NCBI GenBank assembly: GCA_963932145.1
Contig: OZ010586.1
Coordinates: 52,277,169 to 52,341,168, forward strand
DNA length: 64,000 nucleotides
Direction of reading: 5' to 3'
Source of the DNA: Acanthosepion lycidas
Taxonomy: Eukaryota > Mollusca > Cephalopoda > Sepiida > Sepiidae
In this document: piece after piece, positions 54,240-64,000 of the stretch
Numbering within the stretch: the first letter of the stretch is position 1
How the letters are laid out: the number at the start of each line of letters is the position of its first letter
Program-made: the position numbers and the translations under genes
The notes under the pieces: model-generated
The model's input: only the letters and a program-made list of their open reading frames with translations
Told to the model about the DNA's origin: nothing
The model's database searches: none

Positions 54240-55625
54240 AACAGGTAAATAAATTATTGACTTACTGAAACATAACATTTGGAATTGCAAAAGAAATCTA
54301 AAGAAAGATCATCAAGCAATCAAAAAAGAAATTAAAAACAATAGCAAAACAAAAGCAAGAAATGGTTTTGATAAAGTTACAAAATGAGAGTTGATAAAAA
54401 TTAAAAGGATCATAAGAAAAAAAAAAAAAAACTGGACTGAAAAACAAATATGTATTTGGAGAAGCTGCCATTGAAAATGTAAGCAGAGAGTAAAAATGCA
54501 GAATATTAAGAACATTGGCTAAAGACATGAAAACAACTGAACCTATAAGTAATCATCACACAGAGAAAGTTGAAAATTAAATTACATGAAAACTGATTTC
54601 TCAGTAATAATTTTTAGTGATAAATGTAGAAATAAATTGAACTGATCTGATGGAGGAATACAAGGTTGGGTGTTCATAAAAATAGTAATCAAATACAAGC
54701 TAATATAGCTTTTTTTCTTTTAATCATTTCACCACAAGCAAGGTAATAAAGCCACTAAGATACAGGAGGTCACTACATGTGAGAGAAGATGAGAAAAAGA
54801 AAAATATTTAGGATAGAGAAAATAAAAGAACAGGAATTAAGAAGACAGAAGATAACACGTTTAAATTTTTGATGATCAAAGTTGACTGGAAATCAAGAGG
54901 CCAGAAGTCAGTTCCAGAAATGAGAAGTGCAAAAAAACAAAATGTTAGCATAGAACTAACAGTTACATCAAGCCATTTCAACTGTAAAATAATGAAACTT
55001 TGCCATCATATTGTATTGTGCTCAAATTCGTAAAGTCAAGTTACCAAAGGGGAAAGCTAATCAAAATAATTACCATTAAAATATTTATAACAAAGGCACA
55101 AGGAAGGTATATTAACATGGTGGGAAAGTAACTGAAGCTGAGATGCCAGGTCAGGACAGATAATATTTCAGATTATTTTTTGTATTATATCAAGAATCTC
55201 TAAATATATAGCAGAAGCTCCAGTCCAGATGTGGCAGTACTATTTAATGTAGATAAATTGAAAAAATTTTTATGGGTAGTATTAAAGGAAATAAAATTAG
55301 GTTCCTTCAACACTGATCATGGTGTCAAGATAAATGTAGAGAATTCTATAAGTTCTTGGGCAAAATTTTTTTGCAGTTATACAGGAAACGAGGATATTTA
55401 AGCAAATGTATCTTCATTCCTTTTTATATTATACAAATTTGACTATTTCCCACCTTACTAAAAAAGGAATCAAAGACACTAAATTAAATGGAGTGGTTAC
55501 TGTCTTCTCCAGATATTAATTTGATAGAAAACTTGTGTTTCATCATTAAAATGAGATATATAAGAGAATGAAAAAATATCGAAGAAAATAATATCTCTGG
55601 GAAGCAATAAAAATCACTGCCAGTT
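54240..55625 (+). mobile_element. Tc1-like transposase fossil T5, interrupted by a LINE end
   Basis: The N-terminal half (54,240-54,700) reads KDHQAIKKEIKNN and LAKDMKTTEPISNHH. The C-terminal half (55,255-55,625) reads LGSFNTDHGVKINVENSISS, DINLIEN-like and KNIEENNISGK blocks. Between them lies a LINE 3' end (54,715-55,250). The Tc1 copy was therefore present first. T-runs at the insertion junction fit a target-primed poly-A tail. Confidence 0.65.
54715..55250 (-). mobile_element. jockey-like LINE 3' end nested in Tc1 copy
   Basis: Plus strand: T run, AATCATTTCACCACAAGC, AATAAAAGAACAGGAATTAA, AAAGTTGACTGGAAATCAAG, then CTGAAGCTGAGATGCCAGGT and AATATTTCAGATT. These are complements of the 3' tail, 3'UTR, C-terminal and RICNV-GPDL region. 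Confidence 0.8.
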
Positions 55626-55629
55626 TGTT

Positions 55630-55922
55630 TTTCATTGTTTCTTCACTACAAGACAGGCAGTAAAGCCATTAAGATGCAAGGGGAGTAACTGAGTGTGAAA
55701 GAATGTGAAAAAAAGAAAAATATTATTTAGGAGTGAGAACAATAAAAGAACAGGAATTAAGATTACAGAAGATAATGACTGATATTGAATTTAAAGTTTC
55801 TGAATCAGAAGCAAGAAGTAAAATCTGCAAGCAAGATGTGCGAAAGTAGATACTGTTAGCATATAACTTATGGTTACAACTAGCCATTTTAACTCTGAAA
55901 GGATGAGACCTTATTGACAATC
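55630..55922 (-). mobile_element. jockey-like LINE 3' end, left part of a split copy
   Basis: Plus strand: TTTCATTGTTTCTTCACTAC, ATTAAGATGCAAGGGGAGTA, GAACAATAAAAGAACAGG and AGTTTCTGAATCAGAAGC. The copy resumes at 57,258 (AAGTCTAGGTACC) after two insertions. Confidence 0.75.
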
Positions 55923-55924
55923 TA

Positions 55925-56838
55925 TGAGAGAGGACCCAAAAGTAACCAGAATTGTGTCAAATAATTTTATCCATTTATTGTTGCATGTTTCTATTCTTAT
56001 CACCTTCAAGGTATTCTCCATTTGAAGCAATGCACTCATCCAGACATGTTTTTCATTGTTCAAAGCAGTTCTGGAACTCTTGTGAAGTTATGATTTTTAA
56101 TGACTCCATCATTTTCTTCTTAACCTCTCTTAACGTTTTTCTTTGAGGACTTTCTTCATTTGGGGGAACAAAAAAAAGTGGTAGGGGGTGAGATTGGCTG
56201 AACAGGGATGGTGGGGTGGTGGGGTCATGCCATTCTTGGTCAGAAACTGTCTCACACTCAAGGCGGTGTGCGTTGACGCAATGTCGTGATACAACCACCT
56301 TCCTCCACTTTGCCATAGGTCAGGACATTTTCATCTCACGTTGTCTTGCAAATGCTTCAGGACTTCCAAGTAAAAAACCTGCTTAACAGTTTGACCAGGA
56401 GGAACAAATTCTTTGTGGAAAATTCCTTTCACATCAAAGAAACAAATCAGCATTGTCTTGACATTGGATTTCACTTGACACGCTTTTTTGGGTCGTGGTG
56501 ATGTTGGATGCTTCCACTGACTTGATTGCTGCTTCGTTTCCAGGTCATAGCCATAGCACCAGCTTTTGTCATCAGTGATGACCGAAAAATGGTCTGGATC
56601 AACTTCCAACTGTTCTTTCAGTTTACAACAGGCATCCTTTCAGCAATGGTAAAAAGAGACGAAAAAGGTGTGAAGCACTTCAAAACAAATGTGAACTAGA
56701 GAGCTGTATGTCTTCCCACGATGACACCAGTCAGCACACCGATGCCTGAGGGTTGCCTCAAGTAGCGATGGAAGCCTGAACTACTACGGGCTTGTCACAC
56801 AGACAACAATTCCAGTTACATTTGGGTCCCTCCATTTG
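55925..56838 (-). mobile_element. mariner with internal deletion, both ITRs, inactive
   Basis: About 914 bp. Left GAGGACCCAAAAGTAACCAG and inverted right GAGGGACCCAAATGTAACTG match. Minus-strand frames read LEVDPDHFSVITDDKSWCYG (near 56,580), FVPPGQTVKQVFYLEVLKHL (56,340-56,400) and MMESLKIITSQEFQNCFEQ (56,055-56,110). The N-terminal half (DNA-binding domain) is deleted. The first catalytic D is still present (DDK for usual GDE). The second-D block (usual HDNAPAHTA) reads HCVNAHRLE and the third D is H (LTPYHFFLFP), so it is dead. Confidence 0.9.
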
Positions 56839-57257
56839 TAGTTTGGTTCGGTTTTGTTTGGTTTCGTTTGTTTTACAGCATATCAACTTCAATGGGTTAG
56901 TTGATATCGACACTATTATTGGTAATATTTTATTTTCAAAAATGTACTGCTGGTAATAATGTTTTCCAAAAATATATTGCTGGTATTAAAACTTATTTTC
57001 ACACTTTCATAATGTTTTAACCCCAGTTTGGGGGCTAACTATTTGCCCATAGCTGAACCCTAACAGGTGTGATCCCCCCAGGTCACCAGCAATTAAGAGG
57101 AGGTTCCATGCTCCTCAAAACCTCCTGATCAGAAGCCTTGCTGCTGGATGTAATTTATCATCATACCAAAGCCACCCCATTGGGGGGATCTTACTCCTCT
57201 GCAAAGGTGCAATTGGCATATTCTGGAACCCCAGCCAACAGTCCATGCCACTCTAGT
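56839..57257 (-). mobile_element. (CAAAC)-tailed repeat family, copy 3
   Basis: Read on the minus strand it ends in CAAACGAAACCAAACAAAAC (plus 56,850-56,875). Before that come GATATGCTGTAAAACAAACG, CCAGCAGTACATTTTTG and the common block GAGCATGGAACCTCCTC. It inserted in a LINE 3' end. A mariner then occupies the TA next to its tail. Confidence 0.75.
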
Positions 57258-57440
57258 ACCACATTTAAGTTGATAAAGTCTAGGTACCAAAGTGAAAAGC
57301 TTATCGGAACAATTACTATGAAAATATTTATAGAAAAGGCACAGGGAAGCTACATTACAGTGGTGGGAAGGTGACTGAAACTGAGATGCAAAGTCAGGAC
57401 TAATAATATTGCAGATTCTTCTTTGGATTTTATCATGTTA
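57258..57440 (-). mobile_element. jockey-like LINE 3' end, right part of a split copy
   Basis: Continues the copy at 55,630: AAGTCTAGGTACCAAAGTG, GAAAATATTTATAGAAAAGG, ACTGAAACTGAGATGC and ATTGCAGATTCTTCTTTGGA match 18,160-18,320. Confidence 0.75.
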
Positions 57441-59834
57441 AAATTTGAAACAATATAAAGGTTAATAAAATGAATGAATAAAGGTTACAGAATGTCATAA
57501 AGTTTATATTGACATGTAAAAAAATAATTTATTCGCATATATGGGATACTGCATTAATAGAATAGCTTATATATTTTGAATTTATTTATAAAAAAAATAT
57601 GTTGCACTTAGTTTGCTTATATAATAAATCCTGATCCCTCCCAAAACAAGTTATCAATATTTTCAATAATGATATATATCATCTGAAAATTACATGATAT
57701 ATTATTTTTATTTTTATAATATATTCTAAATATTTTATTAAAATTGTTCCATTATTTTACTATGATTTTATTCATGAAAAACATTTTATAATGAAAACAT
57801 TGACTTATATAATAAAATCTGTCATAGTATAATGAAATTACATTTGAATATTGTAAAGAATCTTTTTAGACATCCTGCTACGTAAATATGAAATAACTGA
57901 ATGAAATATAAAAATGAATTTTAGAACTTCAAATACACTGTAGAAAATGTAATTGATTTTTAAAAAATTTCATATTTCATAAGCAAATGACTTGCAAAAA
58001 TGTTTTTGCTGCTGCTATTGATAAGATGTATAGAATCTGAAGGAGTTGGAGAGTTTAACAAGTAAAAGACTAACTAAATAATGAAATATCCTTTTGCTGG
58101 GGTTTTATATTATTTCAGTCAACTTGACATATGAGATGTCATTGACCAAAAGTTTTCAATAGAATTTTCACATTTTCAAATGCCTAAAACTGTTGACTAA
58201 ATTTAAATAATAGTTATTCAATAGTAAATACTTATTAATAGATAAATATTAATGACCTAAATTTTTGAATTCATTATAACTGTTTAATCCATAGATGTTT
58301 CAAAATTAATGAAAATTCAACAACCACATTCTAATTTTGTTTGTGATTCCATTTGTAAATTAGCATATATGTTATGCCCTGCTCTTACCTCAGATAAATA
58401 ATGCACCATTCCATTTTGATTGTGAAGAAAAATGGAAGAAAAAGATATATTAGAGATGCTATTTGGTTTTAGTGAGGAAAAGAAGGTCTACATAATAATG
58501 AAAAAGAAGAAAAATGAATGGGAAGATACAGGAGAAATAATGCACTCACTTAAAATCTGCTTCATTGAAATGGAAAATCTTGTCAATTTTTCATTTTTTC
58601 ATTTGTACCCTATTACTTCTTAAAATAATGACCTACATTTATAATTACAATTTTGTTAGTGTAATATTTTATTAAAGCTATTACGCTCAAATATGGGTAT
58701 TTTATAGTCATAGAACCCACAAGCATTTTATTCAATTATTAAATTAAGAATTATATTTCATCAGAGAATTCAAACAGGAAAACCATTTAAATTTCACAGG
58801 TACTGCTAATAAGATAATAAAAGATTTGCTATAACAAAAATATAATAACTGATTCCAAATAAAAGAAATAATTTTTCTTTCAGTTAAAATGAAATTTTCT
58901 TGACTAATATGGAAGAAAGAAAGAAACCTCACAATTTTTTAAATACGTGATGAGTCATTAAACCTTACCAAATCCAGTTCTCTGCTTTACACCTGAGCCT
59001 TATCCAGAAAAAGCAAAATTATCAGTAAGGGAAGCTGAACATTGAAGGGAATAAGTGAGAGATGGTCAAGATTAGTGAAGCCTTATAAAAAGTAGTAGTG
59101 TGCTTTGTTGGGTGAGAGTAATAAAATGAAGCTGCTTTGAAGTGCTCAGTACTTGCGTGCTCAATGCACCAGTTAATTCCTGTTTTTTAAGTTAACTCAG
59201 GAAATTGGGATGACTGAAGTGGAAATATTAGGGCCTTGAAGATTAAGACTTTGAAGTCATAAAAAGCAAACAGACAAGTAAAATGATAAAGAATAAAAAA
59301 AAGAAAAAGGTAAAATATAAAGAGATTTTTAGAATTTCATTAACTTATCTGCTCTTTGGTGATATGAAAACTATTACTTGCAAACCAGAGTATCTCTTAA
59401 ATTCATTACTTTGCTGACTGAGAACACAAAATTCATAAGAGCTGATTTCAGTTTTTCAGTTTCTTCAGATATCAAGCAGAAAACTCATATGATGACGGAA
59501 TATTAATTGCCATATTTCTTTGGATCTGTCATCCAATCATCAAAGTTATGCAATATCCACTCCTGTCACGAGGGACAAGGATAAACATTTGATTAACACA
59601 AAATGAAGCACACCAGCTGTGCTTTAATAGATTAAAAATCAACATCTTAAAGGGCACTTATCTGCTTTTATCTTTGAAAATAATTCAGGCAGTTAATCTT
59701 TTTTTTTATTTTTCTCATCATCTCTTTTTATTTATTTTTTACTTCTAAGCTTTATTTTTAAATTTATTTCGTCAAACACACATTAAATTTCCTAAAACTC
59801 TATTGATTGGTTTTGGAAAGATAAACAGATTAAA
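57441..59834. other. no identifiable feature
   Basis: Very AT-rich. Open frames at 58,432-58,623 (Lys/Glu-rich) and 58,744-58,932 (minus) have no domain or repeat support. No boundaries or motifs recognised in this 2.4-kb stretch. Confidence 0.45.
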
Positions 59835-60105
59835 AAAATATTTACAATATTCAGACTTAAACTGTTGTCTTTATCTTTGTTGTTATCCCAACACTTCATC
59901 TGTTGTGCTGTCTGGCCATCATCAGGTACTTGACAATCTGGTTAACCATAAGGAAATTTCAAGCTGGACCCTTTCTTTAATCTACAAGGGTAGATTGTTC
60001 TTTTATTTTGCTGTCCATGTATAGCGATATCTCATCTTGTTCTATATTTATTATTGTAACATTTCAACTTTCTTGGCAGATCTTCTATTATCACAATGTT
60101 TGATG
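59835..60105 (-). mobile_element. inverted-tail SINE, tail half
   Basis: Reads AATATTCAGACTTAAAC, TTTGTTGTTATCCCAACAC, TGGCCATCATCAGGTACTTG and GGGTAGATTGTTC, as in 15,433-15,560. It is truncated near 60,060. Confidence 0.65.
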
Positions 60106-61330
60106 CTTGATAATAAAAGTGAGAGAAACAAAAGAATAAGGAAACTGAACAAAATTAGCTTAGATGGCATTTCAATATTCCAACATTTTCAGCATTTCTT
60201 ATAAATGCATAATTATAACTCATGTTTGTATTTTTATATCTCCCCCTCTCCTTCATACACATATATAATTCCATAAAAAAAATATTACTTTAGTCTGATG
60301 AAGTCTTTCTAGAGGATGAAACACAGTACAGAGTTTTTTTCCACTTTGTTATTCCTTTGCCTAATATTGTTCCGATAAACAGAAATTTATATATCACATT
60401 CCCCCATTATGATCATAACATTATAGTTTTAATTAAAGTGTACTGATCTGGTAAATCAAACTAAATTCACTACTTTTTATTGACTTTGTAAACTTGCTTG
60501 ATTAAACAGTCATTCACTATACAGGTGATATACTGTTTTAACTAAGAAAGCTCATGTCAATATAAATTTATTGGTCACAGTTACTTCCTTCAGTTATTGA
60601 ACTAATTAAATTTCTTAAAATCATTAAAATAATTGTTTTGGAATTTTATAAAGGCAAGATTTTTATTTTTTCTGGTTTTCATTAATTTTAAAATGCTGTA
60701 CAAAAATTGGGCAGCCAAATAAAGAAAGTTGAATATGAACATCAATTTTCTGATCACTCAAAATTATCCATTATTTGACAGTGATAATAAAATGTTATGC
60801 AGCTGCAAGTGTCTGAAAAAATATATGATAATGTTTCAAATGATAAAATTAAGCAAATTGTTGTTCTCTGAAGAACAAGTCACAATAATTCCCTTCATTC
60901 TTTCGATCTTTCTCTACTGGGTACAATCATAACACATCATTTAGAACTACTTTAGCAATTCTTATTCCAAAGGAGTATAGTTCTACTAATGAATTCATGT
61001 ATATGAGGCTATCAATTGTAATGATACTGGTAAAAAGAGACAAAACTTGTGGGTCATTTACTGGCTGAGTGAAAGCAATAAATTGAAGTTAAACTCATAA
61101 GCCAATTACTTTTAAAGCTGTCTTCTGAATTATAAAGAGAAAATAAGATTTCTTCTAAGTTTGTTAAATTCTGATATACAACTTTAATTCTTTTCGGTTG
61201 ATCAACAAGAAATTTTTTTTAAAAGAATATAGTTGCAAGAGGCATAAATAACAAATTTGTAATGTCAGTCTAAGTTATCAGTCACAATAGTGTCAAATGT
61301 TTTCTCAGAATGGAATAAGATTCCAACTTT
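60106..61330. other. no identified element; one decayed hammerhead-like string
   Basis: 60,296-60,325 reads CTGATGAAGTC and GGATGAAACACAGT. The core is present but stem I does not pair, so it is not called. The rest is AT-rich without recognised features. Confidence 0.5.
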
Positions 61331-61334
61331 TTTT

Positions 61335-61590
61335 AAATGCCATATCCCTTCAGGACATTGGTGATCATGGATCTGACGAGATACCTTTTCAATATTATCT
61401 GTGAATTGGTGGTTGAGTGGTTTCCTTCTCCATGGTTTTGAATTAAGAGTTTTTCTTCTCTTGAACTGGTTGCCTCCCAGTCTATAATTTTATTTGAACT
61501 TATAGCTCTAGGGAGAAAGACAGATTCATATCTTGCTTAAGGGTATTTATATGAAAGTGAATGTAAGAGACTAATCTGAAATTATGCTAG
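61335..61590 (-). mobile_element. tRNA-derived SINE with RTE-like tail
   Basis: Plus strand: TATCCCTTCAGGACATTGGT (complement of the RTE-like tail), GTTTTTCTTCTCTTGAACTG and CTTGCTTAAGGGTATTTATA. Head missing. Confidence 0.7.
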
Positions 61591-61639
61591 TCTCTAAAAT
61601 TTCATTGAAGATTGATTAGATTTTTATGGCTTTTGCCAA

Positions 61640-61808
61640 AAATATTTCTCAGATTGTAAGAAGCTTATGGAGATAATGATTTTCTGATACAAATCTTACT
61701 AATTAACCCATAACTGGGGGGAGAAGAGTTGAATTCATACCTTTCCTAAGAGTATTTGCAGATAAGTGAATAACAAACCTGACTGGAATTGAAACTCGGC
61801 TAACTGAT
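61640..61808 (-). mobile_element. tRNA-derived SINE, head and body start
   Basis: Plus strand: CATACCTTTCCTAAGAGTAT, GGAATTGAAACTCGGCTAAC and TGATCTCTAATTTTAAGC, the complements of the body and the B-box and A-box regions. It lies directly left of the 5S/LINE chimera. Confidence 0.65.
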
Positions 61809-61814
61809 CTCTAA

Positions 61815-62245
61815 TTTTAAGCTGTTTTTTTTTTTAAATTTTGATCAGTATCACACTATACAAGGCAGTAAAGCCACTAAGACACAAGGAGTTACAGGGT
61901 TTGGAAGAATTAGGAACAGAAGCATTAATAATGAGCCAGAAGAGGAAAAAGTAATCAGGAGGACAGTAGATAGTGACTGACATTGCATTTATATTTTTGT
62001 AAATTAAAGTTGGCTGGAAAGCATGGAGCCAAAAGGGAGTTCCACAAGCGAGAAGTGTGAAAAAAGAAACTGTTAGTAATTTACAATTACATCTTATCCT
62101 TTGCATCACCCATACATCCAAGCTTACAGCACCTGGTATTCCCAAGCAGTCACCCATCTTATCACTGACGAGGCTTGTCATTGCTTAACTTCAGGAATCA
62201 TATGAGAACCAGTGTTTTCAACATAACATGAGTGTAAGCCTTTAA
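61815..62245 (-). mobile_element. 5S rRNA-headed retroposon fused to jockey-like LINE 3' end
   Basis: Minus strand, in order: 5S-like head (62,240-62,121), about 25 nt resembling the start of the tRNA-like head (GGATGTATGGGTGATGCAA), then the LINE C-terminal region (AACAGTTTCTTTTTTCACAC, GGAACTCCCTTTTGGC), 3'UTR and terminal A run near 61,830. It is either a 5S-driven SINE with a LINE-derived tail or a template-switch chimera. A 115-codon minus-strand frame across it is accidental. Confidence 0.75.
62121..62240 (-). pseudogene. 5S rRNA-like SINE head, best preserved
   Basis: Minus strand reads GAAGTTAAGCAATGAC, GATGGGTGACTGCTTGGGAA and TACCAGGTGCTGTAAGCTTG, matching the 5S A-box and C-box regions and 3' end in order over about 120 nt. 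The 5' third is more diverged, so it is not a functional rRNA gene. Confidence 0.8.
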
Positions 62246-62509
62246 TATTTCCTAAATGAGATTAGTCAATAAAAATTATGAGCAAAGACATGCTTAAAAT
62301 GATATTAATTTATTCTTTAGAACTTCTAACAGGAAAAATAAATAAAAAAAATGTTAAGTAACCATAACACTCTTTAAAAGGGTCCCAGTTGAATGCAACA
62401 TCTTTATTATTTTATCATAAGGTTATTATTATTGTTTTAACATTTATGTTAATAGCATGTTAGCAAGTATTCCACCATTAAAAAAAAAAAACAAAAAAAC
62501 ATGGATATG
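62246..62509. other. no identifiable feature
   Basis: AT-rich sequence with an A run at 62,479-62,499. Confidence 0.5.
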
Positions 62510-62835
62510 CAAGTACTGTAATGGATATCAGCATTGAAAATGAATTTAACAAGACAAGTTCAAATTCAAGCATGGCTGCCTTCCTTCACTTTCACATAAA
62601 TACTCTTGAAAGGCATGAATCCATCACTTCTCCCTCCAGTTATGGGTTGAATAGCAAGGTAGACTAGGATTTCTAGCCTTGGGTGACAGTCTAAGAAAAG
62701 GAAAACTCTGAATTCCAGACAATGAGAAACTACTCCATTGTCTTTCCTAAGAAGGTATAGCACTTCATAGAAAATAAAGGAAAGGGATATATGGAGAGCC
62801 ATTATAGCCTACATTCTGAAGGGACATGACATTTT
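62510..62835 (+). mobile_element. tRNA-derived SINE with RTE-like tail, near complete
   Basis: Head GGATATGCAAGTACTGTAAT and AAGTTCAAATTCAAGC (B box), body CTCCAGTTATGGGTTGAATA and GCCTTGGGTGACAGTC, tail GGAGAGCCATTATAGCC and CTGAAGGGACATGACAT, the last closely related to the RTE 3' end. Confidence 0.8.
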
Positions 62836-63000
62836 AGAGAAGGAAAACACTGAATTTTAAATTGTGGAGAAATTTACAGAAACCACTCTATTACCTTTCT
62901 CAAGAATGCTTTGAAATTCACATATAATAAAGAAATGGAATTTGTGAAAATCTTCCCATTGTTGCTTATATTCTGAAGGGACATGGCATTCAATATAATG
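62836..63000 (+). repeat. tandem partial duplicate of the SINE 3' half
   Basis: GAGAAGGAAAACACTGAATT and ATTCTGAAGGGACATGGCAT repeat the 62,695-62,830 order. The SINE tail is thus present twice in tandem. Confidence 0.75.
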
Positions 63001-63024
63001 ATATTGATATACTCAGTAGATTTA

Positions 63025-63543
63025 TGAGGTGTACCTGAAAAGTAATGGGACTTATCCATTCTTCAATGCAAGAAGTATCGTCTACAGTGAGTTCTTGCCG
63101 CACAGCCAGGTAATCAATCAGCATGTTTACAAAGAGATCCAGCAACATTTGCTTTGCTCAGTCTCTGAGAAGAGACAAGAGTTGTGGCAGGACAAATGGT
63201 GGCTGTTTCCACACAACAATGCCCTGAGCATTCAGCAGTTCCTGGTTAAGAAGAATATTGCCTTACTGAAACAACCTGATCTTGCTCTATGTGACTTTTT
63301 TCTTTTACCCAAGTTCAAGGAAATCAAAAAGGTGTGGAACCCATCAAGAGGGCCACAGTTACATTGCTGAGGGAGATTGAAGAAGAATCCTTCCAGCAGT
63401 GCATGTAAGCATGGCAGAGAAGAATGGAAAAGTACATTAGATTTGAGGATGATTACTTTGAAGGGGAAACCATATAGTTTGTGGTTTGGAATTGAAATAA
63501 ATTGTTTGTGACATCAGTCCCATTACTTTTCAGACAGACCTCA
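63025..63543 (+). mobile_element. mariner deletion derivative, 519 bp, both ITRs
   Basis: TA on each side (63,023-63,024 and 63,544-63,545). Left TGAGGTGTACCTGAAAAGTA and inverted right TGAGGTCTGTCTGAAAAGTA match over about 29 bp. The 113-codon frame starting at 63,029 includes ITR sequence at its N-terminus, then reads FLPHSQVINQHVYKEIQQ, LWQDKWWLFPHNNALSIQQF and PDLALCDFFLLPKFKEI. The usual HHDNAP block reads PHNNAL, with the D changed to N and several residues lost. The PPYSPD motif lost four residues. The third D (CDFFL) remains. N-terminal half absent. Confidence 0.9.
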
Positions 63544-63545
63544 TA

Positions 63546-64000
63546 ATTATAGAATTTTTGATTTGTAAATTTAGCAAACAGCCCTAGTCAGAAATGATAT
63601 TTGTATATGTTTCAAGATTTAAAATTCATGTCTTTTTTTAAGTATAATTAGAATATTAGAATTCTGGCCACCAGCTCTAAAATTAACCTATAAACTCAAC
63701 TCCTAAGTAAAGTCATATCCTGTTGAGGGCATCTGATTTACAAATGCTGAAATTCATATCTGAATATGTTTAGATAGAATATAGAATTCAATGGCCCATC
63801 AAATAAAGCTTGATTTTGTGAGAAACCAAATCCCTAAGTTTTTTTATAATAATACAGTGGTTAAACTATTTACCAAAAGTTTTCAGATAATGAGTATAAG
63901 TAAAAGAAAAAATAAATGTAGAAGTATTGTTCAAAGAATAATGCCTCTTATTTTATAAAGTTGACTCAAAACCAGTGATGGCATTCACAACCGTTTGTAA
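63546..64000. other. no identifiable feature
   Basis: AT-rich sequence to the window end. Confidence 0.5.

Noticed and set aside
56053..56316. Host gene for the 87-codon minus-strand frame
   Set aside because: It is the C-terminal part of a mariner transposase inside matching ITRs.
58432..58623. Lys/Glu-rich 63-codon plus-strand frame
   Set aside because: No domain or repeat support; composition is explained by A-rich DNA.
60296..60330. Second hammerhead ribozyme
   Set aside because: CTGATGA and GAAAC are present, but the positions that should form stem I do not pair; at best a decayed relative.
61834..62181. 115-codon minus-strand frame as a gene
   Set aside because: It runs through a 5S-like head and a LINE 3' end in a frame that matches neither; accidental.

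Overview
The window looks like a gene-free stretch of an animal nuclear genome, most probably a coleoid cephalopod and best fitted by an octopus. This is an inference from three things. The DNA is strongly AT-rich with very many long (TA)n tracts. It is packed with degraded retroposons and DNA transposons. The repeat set (tRNA-derived SINEs with AT-rich bodies, RTE and jockey-like LINE ends, Penelope-like fragments, several mariner/Tc1 lineages) matches what I know of octopus intergenic DNA. I found no convincing host protein-coding gene, functional tRNA or rRNA gene, CRISPR array or prokaryotic signal. Almost every open frame is low-complexity or a piece of a broken mobile-element gene.

Layout: 0-5 kb holds an RTE LINE 3' end with a tandem triplication, the endonuclease half of a jockey-like LINE, a 61-bp-arm hairpin, a candidate hammerhead ribozyme and inverted repeat blocks abutting (TA)n. 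5-10 kb holds a deleted DD37D mariner with both inverted terminal repeats (ITRs), a tRNA-SINE, a 30-bp minisatellite and a long imperfect palindrome. 10-22 kb holds LINE 3' ends, a second RTE copy with its reverse-transcriptase (RT) core, several SINEs, a (CAAAC)-tailed repeat with internal minisatellites and two ~0.25-0.3 kb direct duplications. 23-27 kb holds an old DD37D-type fossil and a mariner bounded by ITRs and TA. 29.8-36.5 kb holds the RT half of a jockey-like LINE, a Penelope-like element with a GIY-YIG endonuclease segment and an exact 176-bp tandem duplication, a second DD37D copy and a Tc1 deletion derivative. 37-55 kb is dominated by Tc1-like fossils, a hAT (ZBED-like) fossil and SINEs. 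55-64 kb holds nested insertions (Tc1, LINE end, CAAAC repeat, mariner), a 5S rRNA/LINE chimera, SINEs and a 519-bp mariner derivative.

The repeats form working partnerships. The tRNA-derived SINEs end in sequence related to the 3' end of the RTE LINE, as expected if they borrow its retrotransposition machinery. Three copies carry a 5S rRNA-like head placed immediately upstream of the tRNA-like head, or of a remnant of it. The 5S head at 62 kb runs on into a jockey-like LINE 3' end. All mariner/Tc1 copies are internally deleted, frameshifted or changed at catalytic residues.

The most interesting signals are the 5S-tRNA fused SINE, the hammerhead-like motif at 4,029-4,074, the SINE family flanked by inverted copies of its own tail, and the association of Penelope-like 3' regions with (TA)n tracts. 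All calls come from reading the sequence by eye. Boundaries without a stated terminal motif are approximate, by tens of bases.
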